Origin: a candidate division KSB1 bacterium
GTDB lineage: Bacteria > Zhuqueibacterota > Zhuqueibacteria > JANLFK01 > Oleimicrobiaceae
Direction of reading: 5' to 3'
DNA length: 64,000 nucleotides
NCBI GenBank assembly: GCA_034506335.1
Contig: JAPDPR010000001.1
Span: 186,001-250,000, forward strand
Part shown: one piece after another, positions 51,336 to 59,899 of the stretch
How positions within the stretch are numbered: position 1 is the stretch's first letter
Layout of the letters: each line of letters begins with the position of its first letter
Translations under genes and position numbers: made by a program
The notes under the pieces: model-generated
Told to the model about the DNA's origin: nothing
The model's database searches: none
The model's input: only the letters and a program-made list of their open reading frames with translations

Positions 51336-53990
51336 TTACCGACAGAGAAGGACCTTCTGCCACCCTTCTTGGCTGCCCGCCTGCAGCCTCACCAGGTAGA
51401 GTCCGCTCGGAAGGGGCGACCCCGAGGGGGAACGTGCAGGCCACCGTACGGAATGCTCCCCTGCGGCGAGGCCATGGTGGCGCCAGCTCCAAACCAACCT
51501 CCCGCTCAGGTCATAGACCTGCACCAACACTGGTGCCGGCGCAGGAAGCGCAAATCGTATGCTCGCCTCTGCGCTACACGGGTTAGGAAAAGCTGGATAC
51601 AGCGCACACGACGTGGGCATGGGGACCTGTGACTGCCGCGGCACGTCTAGGAGCAGCTCCCCGTTTGCGGCATCCAGGACAATCTCGAGAGATTCGCTCT
51701 GACCTGGCGCCGTGTAGGTCACAACCCACGCCGCGCGGCCAGGCAGGGCAGCAAGCCAGCCGCGCCCCAGCACCGCAGTACATGTGGCGCCGGGATAGCG
51801 CTCGCGGAAGCTCCTACCGCCCGCGTGCTCAGCAGCGCGCAGCGCCTCTCGGCTGTCCATCCAGGGCAGTGGCAGGTGGGCGACGCTGGGCGAGGCGAAG
51901 ACCTGCAGCTCGGCAACCACCATCCCGTCGGCGCTCACCAGCACGAGTCCGCTATCGGGGCCGGGTCGCGAGAAGACATAGGCCCATGCGGCACACGCTC
52001 CGGAAGAGTCCACATCCTCTGACCAGGAGAGCACAGCCGCCAATCCCGTGCGTGGTCCCCAGTTCTGAGCCCTTGTTTGTGCGGGCGCAAGCGCCTCCAG
52101 TGCTGTTCTCGGCCCGCTGGGGAACCGATGCATGACGTTGCCCGTGGCCGGGTCCACAAGCACCACCAGGAATTCCCGGCTGTCGTTTCCAGCAAAAAGC
52201 ACCCGCCAGGCTGCGCCAAGCTCTGCCGCTAATGGCGCCCGTGGGGCCACCTCGAGTGCCCAACGCGCCAGCAACTCCTCCGGCGGCGCAGGCGCGGGCG
52301 TCAAAACCAGCTCGGTGACCGGCTCGAGGGGCGAAAGAGGGTCAAGCCACAGGAGTTCGGCACTGATACGCCCCCCGGAAACATGGCCGAGAAACTCTTC
52401 CCCTCCGGCGGCACGTGCGGCTTCCACCGCCTGCTTGCTGTCTATCCAGTACTGCGGCAACTGCCACTGCCTGAGGCCCTCAACTCGCAGCGTATCCTCC
52501 CGCACACCGTAAGGCGTGACGGCCACGTCCACTCTGCTGCCAGCGGTGGCGGAAAAACGGAACCTCCACTGCCAGGCGCACCCGTCCTCCCCCACGCTGC
52601 CGCCGGCGTAGCTCAGGACTGGTGTGCCGCCCAGTGCGGTGCTCGCTGCTTCCTGGGCCGCCGCGAGCGCCTCCTGCGCGCTCAATGTGCACCGGGAAAA
52701 CACCCTGACCACCTGCCCCGCAAACGGCTCGATCAGGACTTCTCTGAACATCCCCCCCTCACCATAGCAGTGGACGCGCCACAAAGGTTCCAGGTGCAGG
52801 CCCCAGAGGTGTTCTGGGCGCGCGTAGGGCAAGGGCAGGTGGCGGCTGGACCAACCGAGTTCCATGCGCACGCTATCGATGGAGACTGGCGTGAGCAGCA
52901 AGCGCTCAAGGGCCGCCCAGGCACTGTCCATGACCGCAGGGCTGTCAACCCATCCTTGGGGAAGGCTCTGGAAGAGATCGCCGTGCGGCGGGCCGGACTC
53001 GTAACCGCAGAGCCTCCCCACCGAGACTACAGACCGATGCGAGTCCCGGTCTGCCGAATGGAATTGGGCTTGCCATTCCCATGCCCTCCCCGTGCTCTCC
53101 GCTGCTCTGCTCACCAGGTAGAAAGGCGCTGCATCACCGGCCCATGTTCGGGCCAGGCCCGATTGGCTGCTGATCGCCTCGCGCGCTGTCTGCGGCACCA
53201 GCCAAGGCCTCAGAACAAGGTCCAGCCCCCTTCGCACCTCACCGTCACCCAGCACGAGGCTATCGGGTTTGAGGTCGAAATTGGCATCCACCATGCCCCA
53301 GGCGTCATCGAAAAGGCTCAACTCCCCATCGCCATTGAGGTCTCTAACTGCAATGGGATACCAGGTGCCAGCCGGCACATACTTTACCGCAAAGAGGCCA
53401 TCTCCCCTTTGGGCAACTGCGGCGCAGGTCGCCTTGTCCGCGCAGAGGTAGAACCTGCCGCTTCTGGCGATGTCCAGGAGGGTTCTTCCGTCAAAAGGGT
53501 CCCCTTTCATCAACGCCACGAAAGACCCCACCGGACTACGTTCCGGGCATGTCAGCGTCCCGGATATCGAGCCTTTGGGCAGAGAGTCCGCCGTAGTAAA
53601 GGCGAGGGTATAGGGCGGTTCCAGCATCTCACCTGTCACACTGCGGGCGCCCAGGACGGTGTACTGCACCCTGCTGCCGGCCTTCAGCGTGATCTCCAGG
53701 AATAGAGCCTTACCGTCAATGCTTAAGGAACGCATAGGTCCCTGCAGGACCGCTTCGCGTGGACTCAGGCCGTCGTTGACGAACGACCCGGCCGTGATAA
53801 AGTGCGCGCCGGCATCCAGCGGGTGCGTGAACACCACCGTGATCCTTGGGCTGGTGCTCACGGCAGTAGTGCCATCCATTGGCGCCGTGGAAATGACACT
53901 CAGTTGCGCAAATGCCTGTGTCGCCCAGCACAAGCAAGCCCACCTCGCCACCAATGAACGGACGCCGCGCCTGAGATCCCCACCACTCAT
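51336..53990 (-). CDS. Secreted repeat protein with Ig-like N-terminus, WxDS repeats and C-terminal sorting domain
   Basis: The 884-residue protein has a signal peptide (to about residue 28, AFAQ). A bacterial Ig-like (Big_5) domain (about 30-135) and a carboxypeptidase-regulatory-like domain (about 140-260) come next. About 500 residues then hold three copies of a PepSY-like unit marked WVDSPAVMDSAWAALE, WIDSKQAVEAARAAGGEEF and WMDSREALRAAEHAGGRSF. The last 85 residues (YPAFPNPCSAEASIRFALP ... LPSGLYLVRLQAG) are a FlgD-Ig-like/type IX C-terminal domain. A surface location by type IX-like export is inferred. No catalytic motif was seen. Confidence 0.8.
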   Translation of the reverse strand: MSGGDLRRGVRSLVARWACLCWATQAFAQLSVISTAPMDGTTAVSTSPRITVVFTHPLDAGAHFITAGSFVNDGLSPREAVLQGPMRSLSIDGKALFLEITLKAGSRVQYTVLGARSVTGEMLEPPYTLAFTTADSLPKGSISGTLTCPERSPVGSFVALMKGDPFDGRTLLDIARSGRFYLCADKATCAAVAQRGDGLFAVKYVPAGTWYPIAVRDLNGDGELSLFDDAWGMVDANFDLKPDSLVLGDGEVRRGLDLVLRPWLVPQTAREAISSQSGLARTWAGDAAPFYLVSRAAESTGRAWEWQAQFHSADRDSHRSVVSVGRLCGYESGPPHGDLFQSLPQGWVDSPAVMDSAWAALERLLLTPVSIDSVRMELGWSSRHLPLPYARPEHLWGLHLEPLWRVHCYGEGGMFREVLIEPFAGQVVRVFSRCTLSAQEALAAAQEAASTALGGTPVLSYAGGSVGEDGCAWQWRFRFSATAGSRVDVAVTPYGVREDTLRVEGLRQWQLPQYWIDSKQAVEAARAAGGEEFLGHVSGGRISAELLWLDPLSPLEPVTELVLTPAPAPPEELLARWALEVAPRAPLAAELGAAWRVLFAGNDSREFLVVLVDPATGNVMHRFPSGPRTALEALAPAQTRAQNWGPRTGLAAVLSWSEDVDSSGACAAWAYVFSRPGPDSGLVLVSADGMVVAELQVFASPSVAHLPLPWMDSREALRAAEHAGGRSFRERYPGATCTAVLGRGWLAALPGRAAWVVTYTAPGQSESLEIVLDAANGELLLDVPRQSQVPMPTSCALYPAFPNPCSAEASIRFALPAPAPVLVQVYDLSGRLVWSWRHHGLAAGEHSVRWPARSPSGSPLPSGLYLVRLQAGSQEGWQKVLLCR

Positions 53991-54035
53991 CCTCCGCTCC
54001 TCCCATTTGCTGGGTCCCAGTGCCTCCTTGTGGCG

Positions 54036-55346
54036 CTATTCCCTCAACGCGTACCCTTCTGCACGCGCCACATAGGCGGCACAGGTAATATCCCCCGTGA
54101 CGTTCAGGACTGTACGGCACATGTCCAGGATGCGGTCCACGCCCAGAATAATTGCGATCCCCTCCGCTGGCACGCGGACCATGGTCAAAACGATGATCAG
54201 AAGAGGGATGGAACCAGACGGCACACCGGCTGCTCCGACCGCAGTCAGCACGCTCATGATCACCACCACCACCTGCACTCCGAACGAAAGCTGCACCCCG
54301 AACACCTGCGCCAAGAACAGCACCGTCACCCCCTCAAAGAGCGCCGTGCCGTTCATGTTCATCGTGGCACCCAGCGGGAGCACAAACCCAGCAATCTTTT
54401 GCGGAATGCCCAGGTTCTCCTGTGCCACGGCCATGGTCGTCGGCAGAGTGGCACTGCTGGAGCTGGTGGAAAAGGCGGTGAGCATGACCGTCTGTACCTT
54501 TCGGAAGAACTTGAGCGGACTATAGCGGGCGAATGTGGCGATCAAGACCGAGAATGTCGCAAACTGGTGGATCGCCAGCCCACCCAGTACCGTCACGACG
54601 TACACAGCCAGAGCCGAGAGCAGGTCAAAACCAAAGCGAGAGGTGACGCTGAAGATGAGCGCGGCCACGCCGTACGGCGCCAACCGCATGGCGATGCCGA
54701 TCAAGGCAATGGTCACGTCGTTGACGGATTCGAGGAGGTGGATAAGAGGCAATGCTCTGGGCTTGGCCACAAGAGTGAGAGCGACCCCTACCATGAGGGA
54801 CACGAAAATCAGTGCGAGCATGTCCGGGTTGGGCTTGGCCACCGCCGCAAAGGGGTTGCGCGGTACGATGTTCACCAAAGTCTGAATGCCAAATTGCGCC
54901 TGCTCGGCCGCCCCTTTGGCCTCCTCTGCCTGGGTCGAGTACGTAGCAAGAAGCTGCTCCTTGGTACTCTGCGGCAGGCGGTCACCCGGGCGGATGAGGT
55001 TCACAAGCACCAAACCAATGATGACCGCCACTGCGGTGACTAACAGGAAGTAGCACATGGTGCGCAAGCCCACGCGACCCAACTGACGCAGGTCCCCTAT
55101 TTGCGCCACGCCCAGGGCAAGACTGGAAAAGACCAGAGGGATGACCACCATGATCAGCATGTTCAGGAAAATCCGCCCCAACGGGTCGGTGAGGTACTTT
55201 TGCACCGTCTGCACACCGGGGGCTTGGGGGAAAAACACATTGCACAACACGCCACAGGTGGCGCCGACCACCAGGCCGAGGAAAATCTTGGTGTGTCGAG
55301 CCCTCCGGCGACGGGCAGGCTTCGCTTCCTGGACATCGGCCAGCAT
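54036..55346 (-). CDS. Dicarboxylate/amino acid:cation symporter (GltP/DctA family)
   Basis: The 436-residue membrane protein shows the SLC1-type signatures: the Ser-rich hairpin FSTSSSSATLPTT, the unwound helix NMNGTALFEG, the second hairpin GVPSGSIPL and the substrate helix DRILDMCRTVLNVTGD. The terminal Asp-Cys-Arg pattern favours acidic amino acids or dicarboxylates. ATG 55346 follows GGGAG. An extracellular-type loop of about 30 residues rich in Glu/Gln (LPQSTKEQLLATYSTQAEE) is longer than in most. It is divergent from pyrF. Confidence 0.93.
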   Translation of the reverse strand: MLADVQEAKPARRRRARHTKIFLGLVVGATCGVLCNVFFPQAPGVQTVQKYLTDPLGRIFLNMLIMVVIPLVFSSLALGVAQIGDLRQLGRVGLRTMCYFLLVTAVAVIIGLVLVNLIRPGDRLPQSTKEQLLATYSTQAEEAKGAAEQAQFGIQTLVNIVPRNPFAAVAKPNPDMLALIFVSLMVGVALTLVAKPRALPLIHLLESVNDVTIALIGIAMRLAPYGVAALIFSVTSRFGFDLLSALAVYVVTVLGGLAIHQFATFSVLIATFARYSPLKFFRKVQTVMLTAFSTSSSSATLPTTMAVAQENLGIPQKIAGFVLPLGATMNMNGTALFEGVTVLFLAQVFGVQLSFGVQVVVVIMSVLTAVGAAGVPSGSIPLLIIVLTMVRVPAEGIAIILGVDRILDMCRTVLNVTGDITCAAYVARAEGYALRE

Positions 55347-55459
55347 TGCGCACTCCCTGGTTTGCTTACCGCTTTGCGATGAGAGGTGCTTTTCGTAGTG
55401 AGAATTTCCGGAAAATCCAGCAAAGAAGCAAGGGAAAAAATCGCCCTGGCATTTTCCTG

Positions 55460-55488
55460 TTGATTATTTGCGGTGATTCTGCTAACTT
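55460..55488 (+). promoter_or_regulatory. Promoter for the pyrF-pyrE-lipid kinase genes
   Basis: TTGATT (55460-55465), 17 nt, TAACTT (55483-55488), 42 nt before GTG 55530. Confidence 0.6.
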
Positions 55489-55529
55489 GGAACAATGAAT
55501 TGTCCAACTGCCTTGCGGAGGGCTTTTCA

Positions 55530-56360
55530 GTGGCAGAAACATTTGCCGATCGCTTGCAACAGGTGACCCAGGAGAAGGAAAGCCTTCTTTGCGTGGGTCT
55601 GGACATCGAACAGGAGCGGCTGCCAGTCCACCTTGGGGGTGGTACGAGGGCCATGGTCGAATTTGGGCGCGCCGTCATTGAGGCCACCCACGATCTCGCG
55701 GCCGCCTACAAACTCAACTTTGCCTTTTTCGAAGCCCACGGCTCTGAAGGGTGGCATGCACTGGAACAGTTGCGCGCGGCGATCCCGTCTGATTGTCTGG
55801 CAATCGGCGACGCCAAGCGCGGCGATATCGGCAATACGGCCCGTCTGTATGCGAAGGCGATCTTTGAACTCCTCGACTTTGACGCTGCCACGGCTAATCC
55901 GCTGTTCGGTTACGACGCGGTGGAACCGTTTCTTGCCAGCCCGAGGCACGGGGTGTTTTTCCTGTGTCTGACGTCGAATCCAGGGGCTAAGGATTTTCAA
56001 TACTTCTCCGATGGCCAGGTGCGCTTGTTCGAATACACGGCCACCGTGGTAAACCGCTGGAACAGGCTGGGCAATTGCGGCCTGGTCGTGGGTGCGACCC
56101 ACAGCAATGAATTGGCGGCGGTACGACGCCTTGCTCCTACGTTACCCTTTCTCATCCCTGGGATCGGGGCCCAAGGAGGAGATCTGGAAGCGGCCGTCGC
56201 GAATGGAACAGATGACCGTGGCGGTCTAGCCCTGTTTAATTCGAGCAGGGGGATTATCTTCAAGTCTTCCGGGCGGGATTTTGCCGAAGCTGCGCGCGCC
56301 GAGGCACAATCCTTGCGCGATGCCATCAATGCCGCGCGGGCTCGCAAACGGAGCCGGTGA
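55530..56360 (+). CDS. pyrF: Orotidine 5'-phosphate decarboxylase (type 2)
   Basis: Last step of UMP synthesis. The 276-residue protein is of the longer type 2 group. The active-site DxKxxD appears as DAKRGDIGNTA. Other signatures are CVGLDIEQERLP near the N-terminus, YKLNFAFFEAHG and the phosphate-binding GIGAQGGD. GTG 55530 is chosen because GGAGGG lies 8 nt upstream. pyrE follows after 46 nt, so the last two pyrimidine steps are encoded together. Confidence 0.95.
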   Translation: MAETFADRLQQVTQEKESLLCVGLDIEQERLPVHLGGGTRAMVEFGRAVIEATHDLAAAYKLNFAFFEAHGSEGWHALEQLRAAIPSDCLAIGDAKRGDIGNTARLYAKAIFELLDFDAATANPLFGYDAVEPFLASPRHGVFFLCLTSNPGAKDFQYFSDGQVRLFEYTATVVNRWNRLGNCGLVVGATHSNELAAVRRLAPTLPFLIPGIGAQGGDLEAAVANGTDDRGGLALFNSSRGIIFKSSGRDFAEAARAEAQSLRDAINAARARKRSR

Positions 56361-56406
56361 GGATCGTCCTGGCACGTACACGTGACACTTTCAACACAGG
56401 AGGCTC

Positions 56407-56982
56407 ATGGTGGAACGAGAACAAGTCATGCGCATATTCCGGGGCAGTGGCGGGCTGTTGGAAGGGCATTTCCTGCTGAGCTCTGGGCTGCACAGCCCTC
56501 AATACTTCCAGTGCGCCAAGGTCCTGCAGTACCCCCACTACGCCGAAGCCCTTTGCGGCGAGATCGCGGAGCATTTTGCCGATGCGGACGTGGATGTAGT
56601 CATTGCGCCCGCCATTGGCGGAATCGTGGTGGCGCAGGAGGTGGGCAGGCAGCTGAGCAGGCGTTCCATCTGGGCCGAGCGCGAAGAAGACAAGATGTGC
56701 CTCCGTCGTGGCTTTGAGCTGCAACCAGGTGAGCGAGTGCTGGTTGTGGAGGACGTCATTACCACCGGCGGCTCAGTGCGCGAGGTCATGGCCTTAGCCA
56801 CCGAGGCCGGATGCGAGGTGGTGGGCCTTGGCGCCATCGTGGACCGCAGTGGCGGCAAAGCCAAGTTTGAGGTTGACCTCTTCTCGGTCATGCGCCTTGA
56901 GGTCGTCACCTATTCCCCGGACAAATGCCCGTTGTGCAAACGGGGCCTGCCACTTGTCAAGCCAGGCAGCCGGAAGCGTTGA
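56407..56982 (+). CDS. pyrE: Orotate phosphoribosyltransferase
   Basis: Joins orotate to PRPP. The 191-residue protein has the PRPP motif VLVVEDVITTGGS and LLSSGLHSPQYFQCAK near the N-terminus. IAPAIGGIVVAQEVGRQL completes the fold. The C-terminal CPLCKRGLPLVKPGSRKR resembles the thermophile/FCB-type PyrE tail with a CxxC pair, which may bind zinc. ATG 56407 follows AGGAGGCTC. It lies between pyrF and a lipid kinase gene 4 nt downstream. Confidence 0.95.
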   Translation: MVEREQVMRIFRGSGGLLEGHFLLSSGLHSPQYFQCAKVLQYPHYAEALCGEIAEHFADADVDVVIAPAIGGIVVAQEVGRQLSRRSIWAEREEDKMCLRRGFELQPGERVLVVEDVITTGGSVREVMALATEAGCEVVGLGAIVDRSGGKAKFEVDLFSVMRLEVVTYSPDKCPLCKRGLPLVKPGSRKR

Positions 56983-56986
56983 ACAG

Positions 56987-57937
56987 ATGGAGAGGTCGGA
57001 ACAATCGAGGCGTTTCACATCTATGCCCTTGTGCGTCATCGTCAATCCCAAGGCGGCAAACGGCAGGGCCGGTCGTGAGTGGCCCGTCTGTGCTCGCGTG
57101 TTGAGCGATGTCCTGAAGGAGCCTTTTGAGGTCCGTTTCACGGAGCGAGCCGGCCATGCTATCGAGCTAGCGCGGGAGGCCGCGGCGCAAGGCTTCGACC
57201 TGGTAGTCGCCGCAGGGGGCGATGGCACGGTCAACGAGGTGGTTAATGGCCTTGCGGCAGCACTCGCCCACACGCGCTTGGGAATCCTTTCCCTGGGAAC
57301 TGGGAAGGACCTTGTCAAGACCTTGGGTATTCCACCTGATATTCGGCGTGCCGCCGAGGTGCTTGCGGGAGGCACGGTGCGGCGTGTGGACCTCGGGCGG
57401 GCAATTTTTGTGGATCATCAGGGAGGACACAACCAGCGCCTCTTTGTCAACGTGGGAGATGTGGGATTCAGCGGCGCGGTGGTAGCTCGCGTTAACCGCA
57501 GTAGCAAGGCCCTCGGAGGCTTTCTCTCCTACCTGGGTGGCTTGGTGACCACACTGGCAACGTACTCTAACAAACTGGTGCACTTGACGATCGATGAGGT
57601 CATCGACGAGATCGTCACGGTGAACGCGGTGGTTGTCGCCAATGGCCAATACTTTGGAGGTGGCATGTGGGTGGCACCCGAGGCCCGCGCCGACGACGGG
57701 CTGTTCGAGGTGGTGGTCATCGGCGATGTGGGTAGGCTGGAGGTCATTGGCAATGTGCCCAGACTCTATCGCGGTACCCTGGGCGCCCACCCCAAGGTGC
57801 GCTATTTCCGCGGCCGGCGGGTGACGGTGACCTCGGGTGACGAGGTGCTGCTGGACTTGGACGGGGAGCAACCCGGTCGAGCGCCCGTAACCTTTGAACT
57901 CCTGCCGCAGGCGCTCTCTTGCCTTGTGCCCGCTTGA
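56987..57937 (+). CDS. Diacylglycerol/lipid kinase (YegS/DgkB-like)
   Basis: The 316-residue protein has the DAGK catalytic signatures IVNPKAANGRAG, VAAGGDGTVNEVVNGL and LGTGKDLVKTLGIP (the usual GTxND is GTGKD here), plus VANGQYFGGGMWVAPEARADDG. It phosphorylates a lipid, in many bacteria diacylglycerol or undecaprenol. ATG 56987 starts 4 nt after pyrE; ATG 57023 is an alternative closer to the family start. GTxND to GTGKD substitution in a nucleotide-binding motif is notable. It ends just before a convergent hairpin. Confidence 0.88.
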   Translation: MERSEQSRRFTSMPLCVIVNPKAANGRAGREWPVCARVLSDVLKEPFEVRFTERAGHAIELAREAAAQGFDLVVAAGGDGTVNEVVNGLAAALAHTRLGILSLGTGKDLVKTLGIPPDIRRAAEVLAGGTVRRVDLGRAIFVDHQGGHNQRLFVNVGDVGFSGAVVARVNRSSKALGGFLSYLGGLVTTLATYSNKLVHLTIDEVIDEIVTVNAVVVANGQYFGGGMWVAPEARADDGLFEVVVIGDVGRLEVIGNVPRLYRGTLGAHPKVRYFRGRRVTVTSGDEVLLDLDGEQPGRAPVTFELLPQALSCLVPA

Positions 57938-57957
57938 GGGATCGACAGAAGACAGGA

Positions 57958-57984
57958 GGGCCCCCACCACCGTGATGGGGGCCC
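57958..57984. terminator. Hairpin between convergent lipid kinase and sigma factor genes
   Basis: GGGCCCCCA (57958-57966) and TGGGGGCCC (57976-57984) form a perfect 9-bp stem with a 9-nt loop in the 58-nt convergent gap. There is no U-run on either strand. It may limit read-through from both sides. Confidence 0.5.
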
Positions 57985-57995
57985 CGTGGTCCAGT

Positions 57996-58853
57996 TCAAC
58001 CCAAGTACTTGCGCAGAGGTTCTAAGCGCGAGCGATGCCGTAAGCGGCGCAGGGCCTTCTCCTTTATCTGCCGCACGCGCTCCCGAGTGAGGCGAAAGTA
58101 TTCACCTATCTCCTCCAGCGTCAAGGGGCGGTCACCATCAAGGCCAAAGTATAGCCGGAGGATCTCGGCCTCCCTGGGACGCAGGGTGGCCAACACCTTA
58201 TCGATCTCGTTGCGCAGTGACTCGCGCATGAGCGTGCCATCCGGTGGATCGTAGCGGTCACTCTCCAAGACGTCCAGGAGGCTGGTCCCCTCCTCCTGTC
58301 TGAGCGGCTCATCCAGGGAGATGTGGCGGGCAGCGTTTCTGAGCACGTCGGCCACCTCCTGCGTGCTCAGGTCCATCTCATCAGCAATCTCGTCCATGCT
58401 TGGTTCGCGGCCATAGGCCTTCTCCAAGGCCTCAAAGGTGCGCCCCACTTTGTTGATCGCCCCCACACGATTGAGTGGTAACCGCACCACTCGCGACTGC
58501 TCGGCAAGCGCCTGCAAAATGGACTGCCGGATCCACCACACGGCATAGGAGATGAACTTGAAACCGCGCGTCTCGTCAAATCGCTGTGCGGCCTTGATGA
58601 GCCCCAAATTCCCCTCGCTGATCAAGTCCTGTAACGGTAGCCCCTGTCCCTGATACTCCTTGGCGACGCTGATCACGAAGCGTAGGTTTGCTTTGACGAG
58701 CTGCTCCAATGCCTCGGTGTCCGCATTGCGGATGCGTCGCGCTAACTCTATCTCCTGCTCAGGAGGGAGTGGCGAGTAGTTGCCAATCTCCTCTAGGTAC
58801 TTTTCAATCGACTGCTTAAAGTGGGACTCTGTAACGTAGCTCTTCTTGGCCAT
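57996..58853 (-). CDS. rpoD: Primary sigma factor, short (Bacteroidota-type) RpoD/SigA
   Basis: The 285-residue sigma-70 has region 1.2 (SIEKYLEEIGNYSPLPPEQE), region 2 (NLRFVISVAKEYQGQGLPLQ, GLIKAAQRFDETRGFKFISY, AVWWIRQSILQAL), region 3 and region 4 (LTLEEIGEYFRLTRERVRQI). It lacks region 1.1 and the non-conserved insert, like the about 287-residue Bacteroidota primary sigma. The promoters found here resemble normal -35/-10 boxes rather than the divergent Bacteroidota ones. A zinc-ribbon gene lies 202 bp upstream on the same strand. ATG 58853 precedes MAKKSYVTESHFKQ. Confidence 0.93.
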   Translation of the reverse strand: MAKKSYVTESHFKQSIEKYLEEIGNYSPLPPEQEIELARRIRNADTEALEQLVKANLRFVISVAKEYQGQGLPLQDLISEGNLGLIKAAQRFDETRGFKFISYAVWWIRQSILQALAEQSRVVRLPLNRVGAINKVGRTFEALEKAYGREPSMDEIADEMDLSTQEVADVLRNAARHISLDEPLRQEEGTSLLDVLESDRYDPPDGTLMRESLRNEIDKVLATLRPREAEILRLYFGLDGDRPLTLEEIGEYFRLTRERVRQIKEKALRRLRHRSRLEPLRKYLG

Positions 58854-59055
58854 AGACCTACCTTGCGACAGGATCGTCGGGCATTACAGCCCGCTCCGCG
58901 TGCACTCAGGGTCGCACTCATCGCTTGACAGCGTGTGGCTCACAACTGCGGTAGGGGCGTGGCGTCTCACCTCCTTTGCTGGCTGCGAAAGCTGGTCACC
59001 ACGTGAGGGAAGCCTCATACGAACAGGGGCCGGCATCGGCGCCGTCGGAGCGCCT

Positions 59056-59433
59056 TTAGGCGACACCCAGGCTCTCCACGAGCTTCTTTTCACCAAGACG
59101 GGCAAAAGCCACCACTATCATGTGCTGTCCACCGCTAGTCACCTCCTTGCGAATGACCTGTCCAGTGTCGTCCCAGACGGGGTGGTAGAGCTCTTGACCG
59201 ATGGCAAATGTGGCGCTGGGGTGATACTCTTGAAGGGTGGGCCTATCTTTACGTTCGCGGCCGGCCAGGAGGTCCTCCCACTCCTGACGGTTCACAAGGG
59301 TTCGCTTGCCGCACACGGTGCAGCGCAACCAGATAATTTCGCCCCCCAGACCCTTGCCGGCGCGCTTCATCGGGCGGTCTAAGCGACACTGGGGACAAAA
59401 GAATGCGACCGCTTTCTTGCTCTTGCGTGCCAT
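59056..59433 (-). CDS. Zinc-ribbon protein with Tudor-like C-terminus
   Basis: A 125-residue protein with a zinc ribbon (CPQC ... CTVC, about residues 12-40). A C-terminal module of about 55 residues, FAIGQELYHPVWDDTGQVI then IVVAFARLGEKKLVE, resembles the small SH3/Tudor-like tail of UvrD/PcrA and CarD-like modules. This suggests binding to nucleic acid or RNA polymerase, as an inference. ATG 59433 is chosen with GGGAG about 6 nt upstream. It has its own strong promoter and lies 202 bp upstream of the primary sigma gene. Confidence 0.65.
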   Translation of the reverse strand: MARKSKKAVAFFCPQCRLDRPMKRAGKGLGGEIIWLRCTVCGKRTLVNRQEWEDLLAGRERKDRPTLQEYHPSATFAIGQELYHPVWDDTGQVIRKEVTSGGQHMIVVAFARLGEKKLVESLGVA

Positions 59434-59526
59434 CAACGACTCCCAGGTGGCATTAGCGCGCTGTCCCTAGCGGGAACCGCAGAGGGGAGCAGCTCGTGAA
59501 GACAGCTAGCCGCGCGCGCAGTCTGA

Positions 59527-59555
59527 AATATAGTAAACAATTGGGGGTCTGTCAA
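59527..59555 (-). promoter_or_regulatory. Strong promoter for the zinc-ribbon gene (possibly also rpoD)
   Basis: On the minus strand TTGACA (59555-59550), 17 nt, TATATT (59532-59527), about 94 nt before ATG 59433. It is the best -35 box in the window. Confidence 0.75.
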
Positions 59556-59899
59556 CCCCTAAAAGCGCGGTCTCGCGGCAGCGCTCAGCCCCAAACACTC
59601 ACCGGGCCACTCCCCCTGAGGCCCTAGCTTTTCGAAAATGACTGCCCAGGCACATATTTCTGCTCGCACGTTCAGGCACACTTCAGGCAGACAGGTGCGT
59701 GCGTCCAAAAAAGCGCTTTGCCGGGCCTCTTCCCGTCTCGGGGTATGCGACAGCTCACTGCGCAAGCTTTGGCCTGGGGGTTGTCCCGCCGCGCACATTC
59801 ATGCCGCAGAGGCAGAAACTGGCGTGGCGCTTCGTCAGCGCTCCCGCTCATCAGGGACACCTCTACCTTTGCGCTTGGGTGAGCCTACGGTTCCGCGGG
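59556..59899. other. Intergenic stretch upstream of the zinc-ribbon gene
   Basis: About 340 bp between the promoter and the APC permease stop. Short frames on the minus strand contain scattered Cys residues but no known motif or credible ribosome site. Nothing else is supported. Confidence 0.45.

Noticed and set aside
59556-59899. Cys-containing minus-strand frames upstream of the zinc-ribbon gene
   Set aside because: Cysteines are irregular, there is no zinc-ribbon spacing and no ribosome site; not supported as genes.
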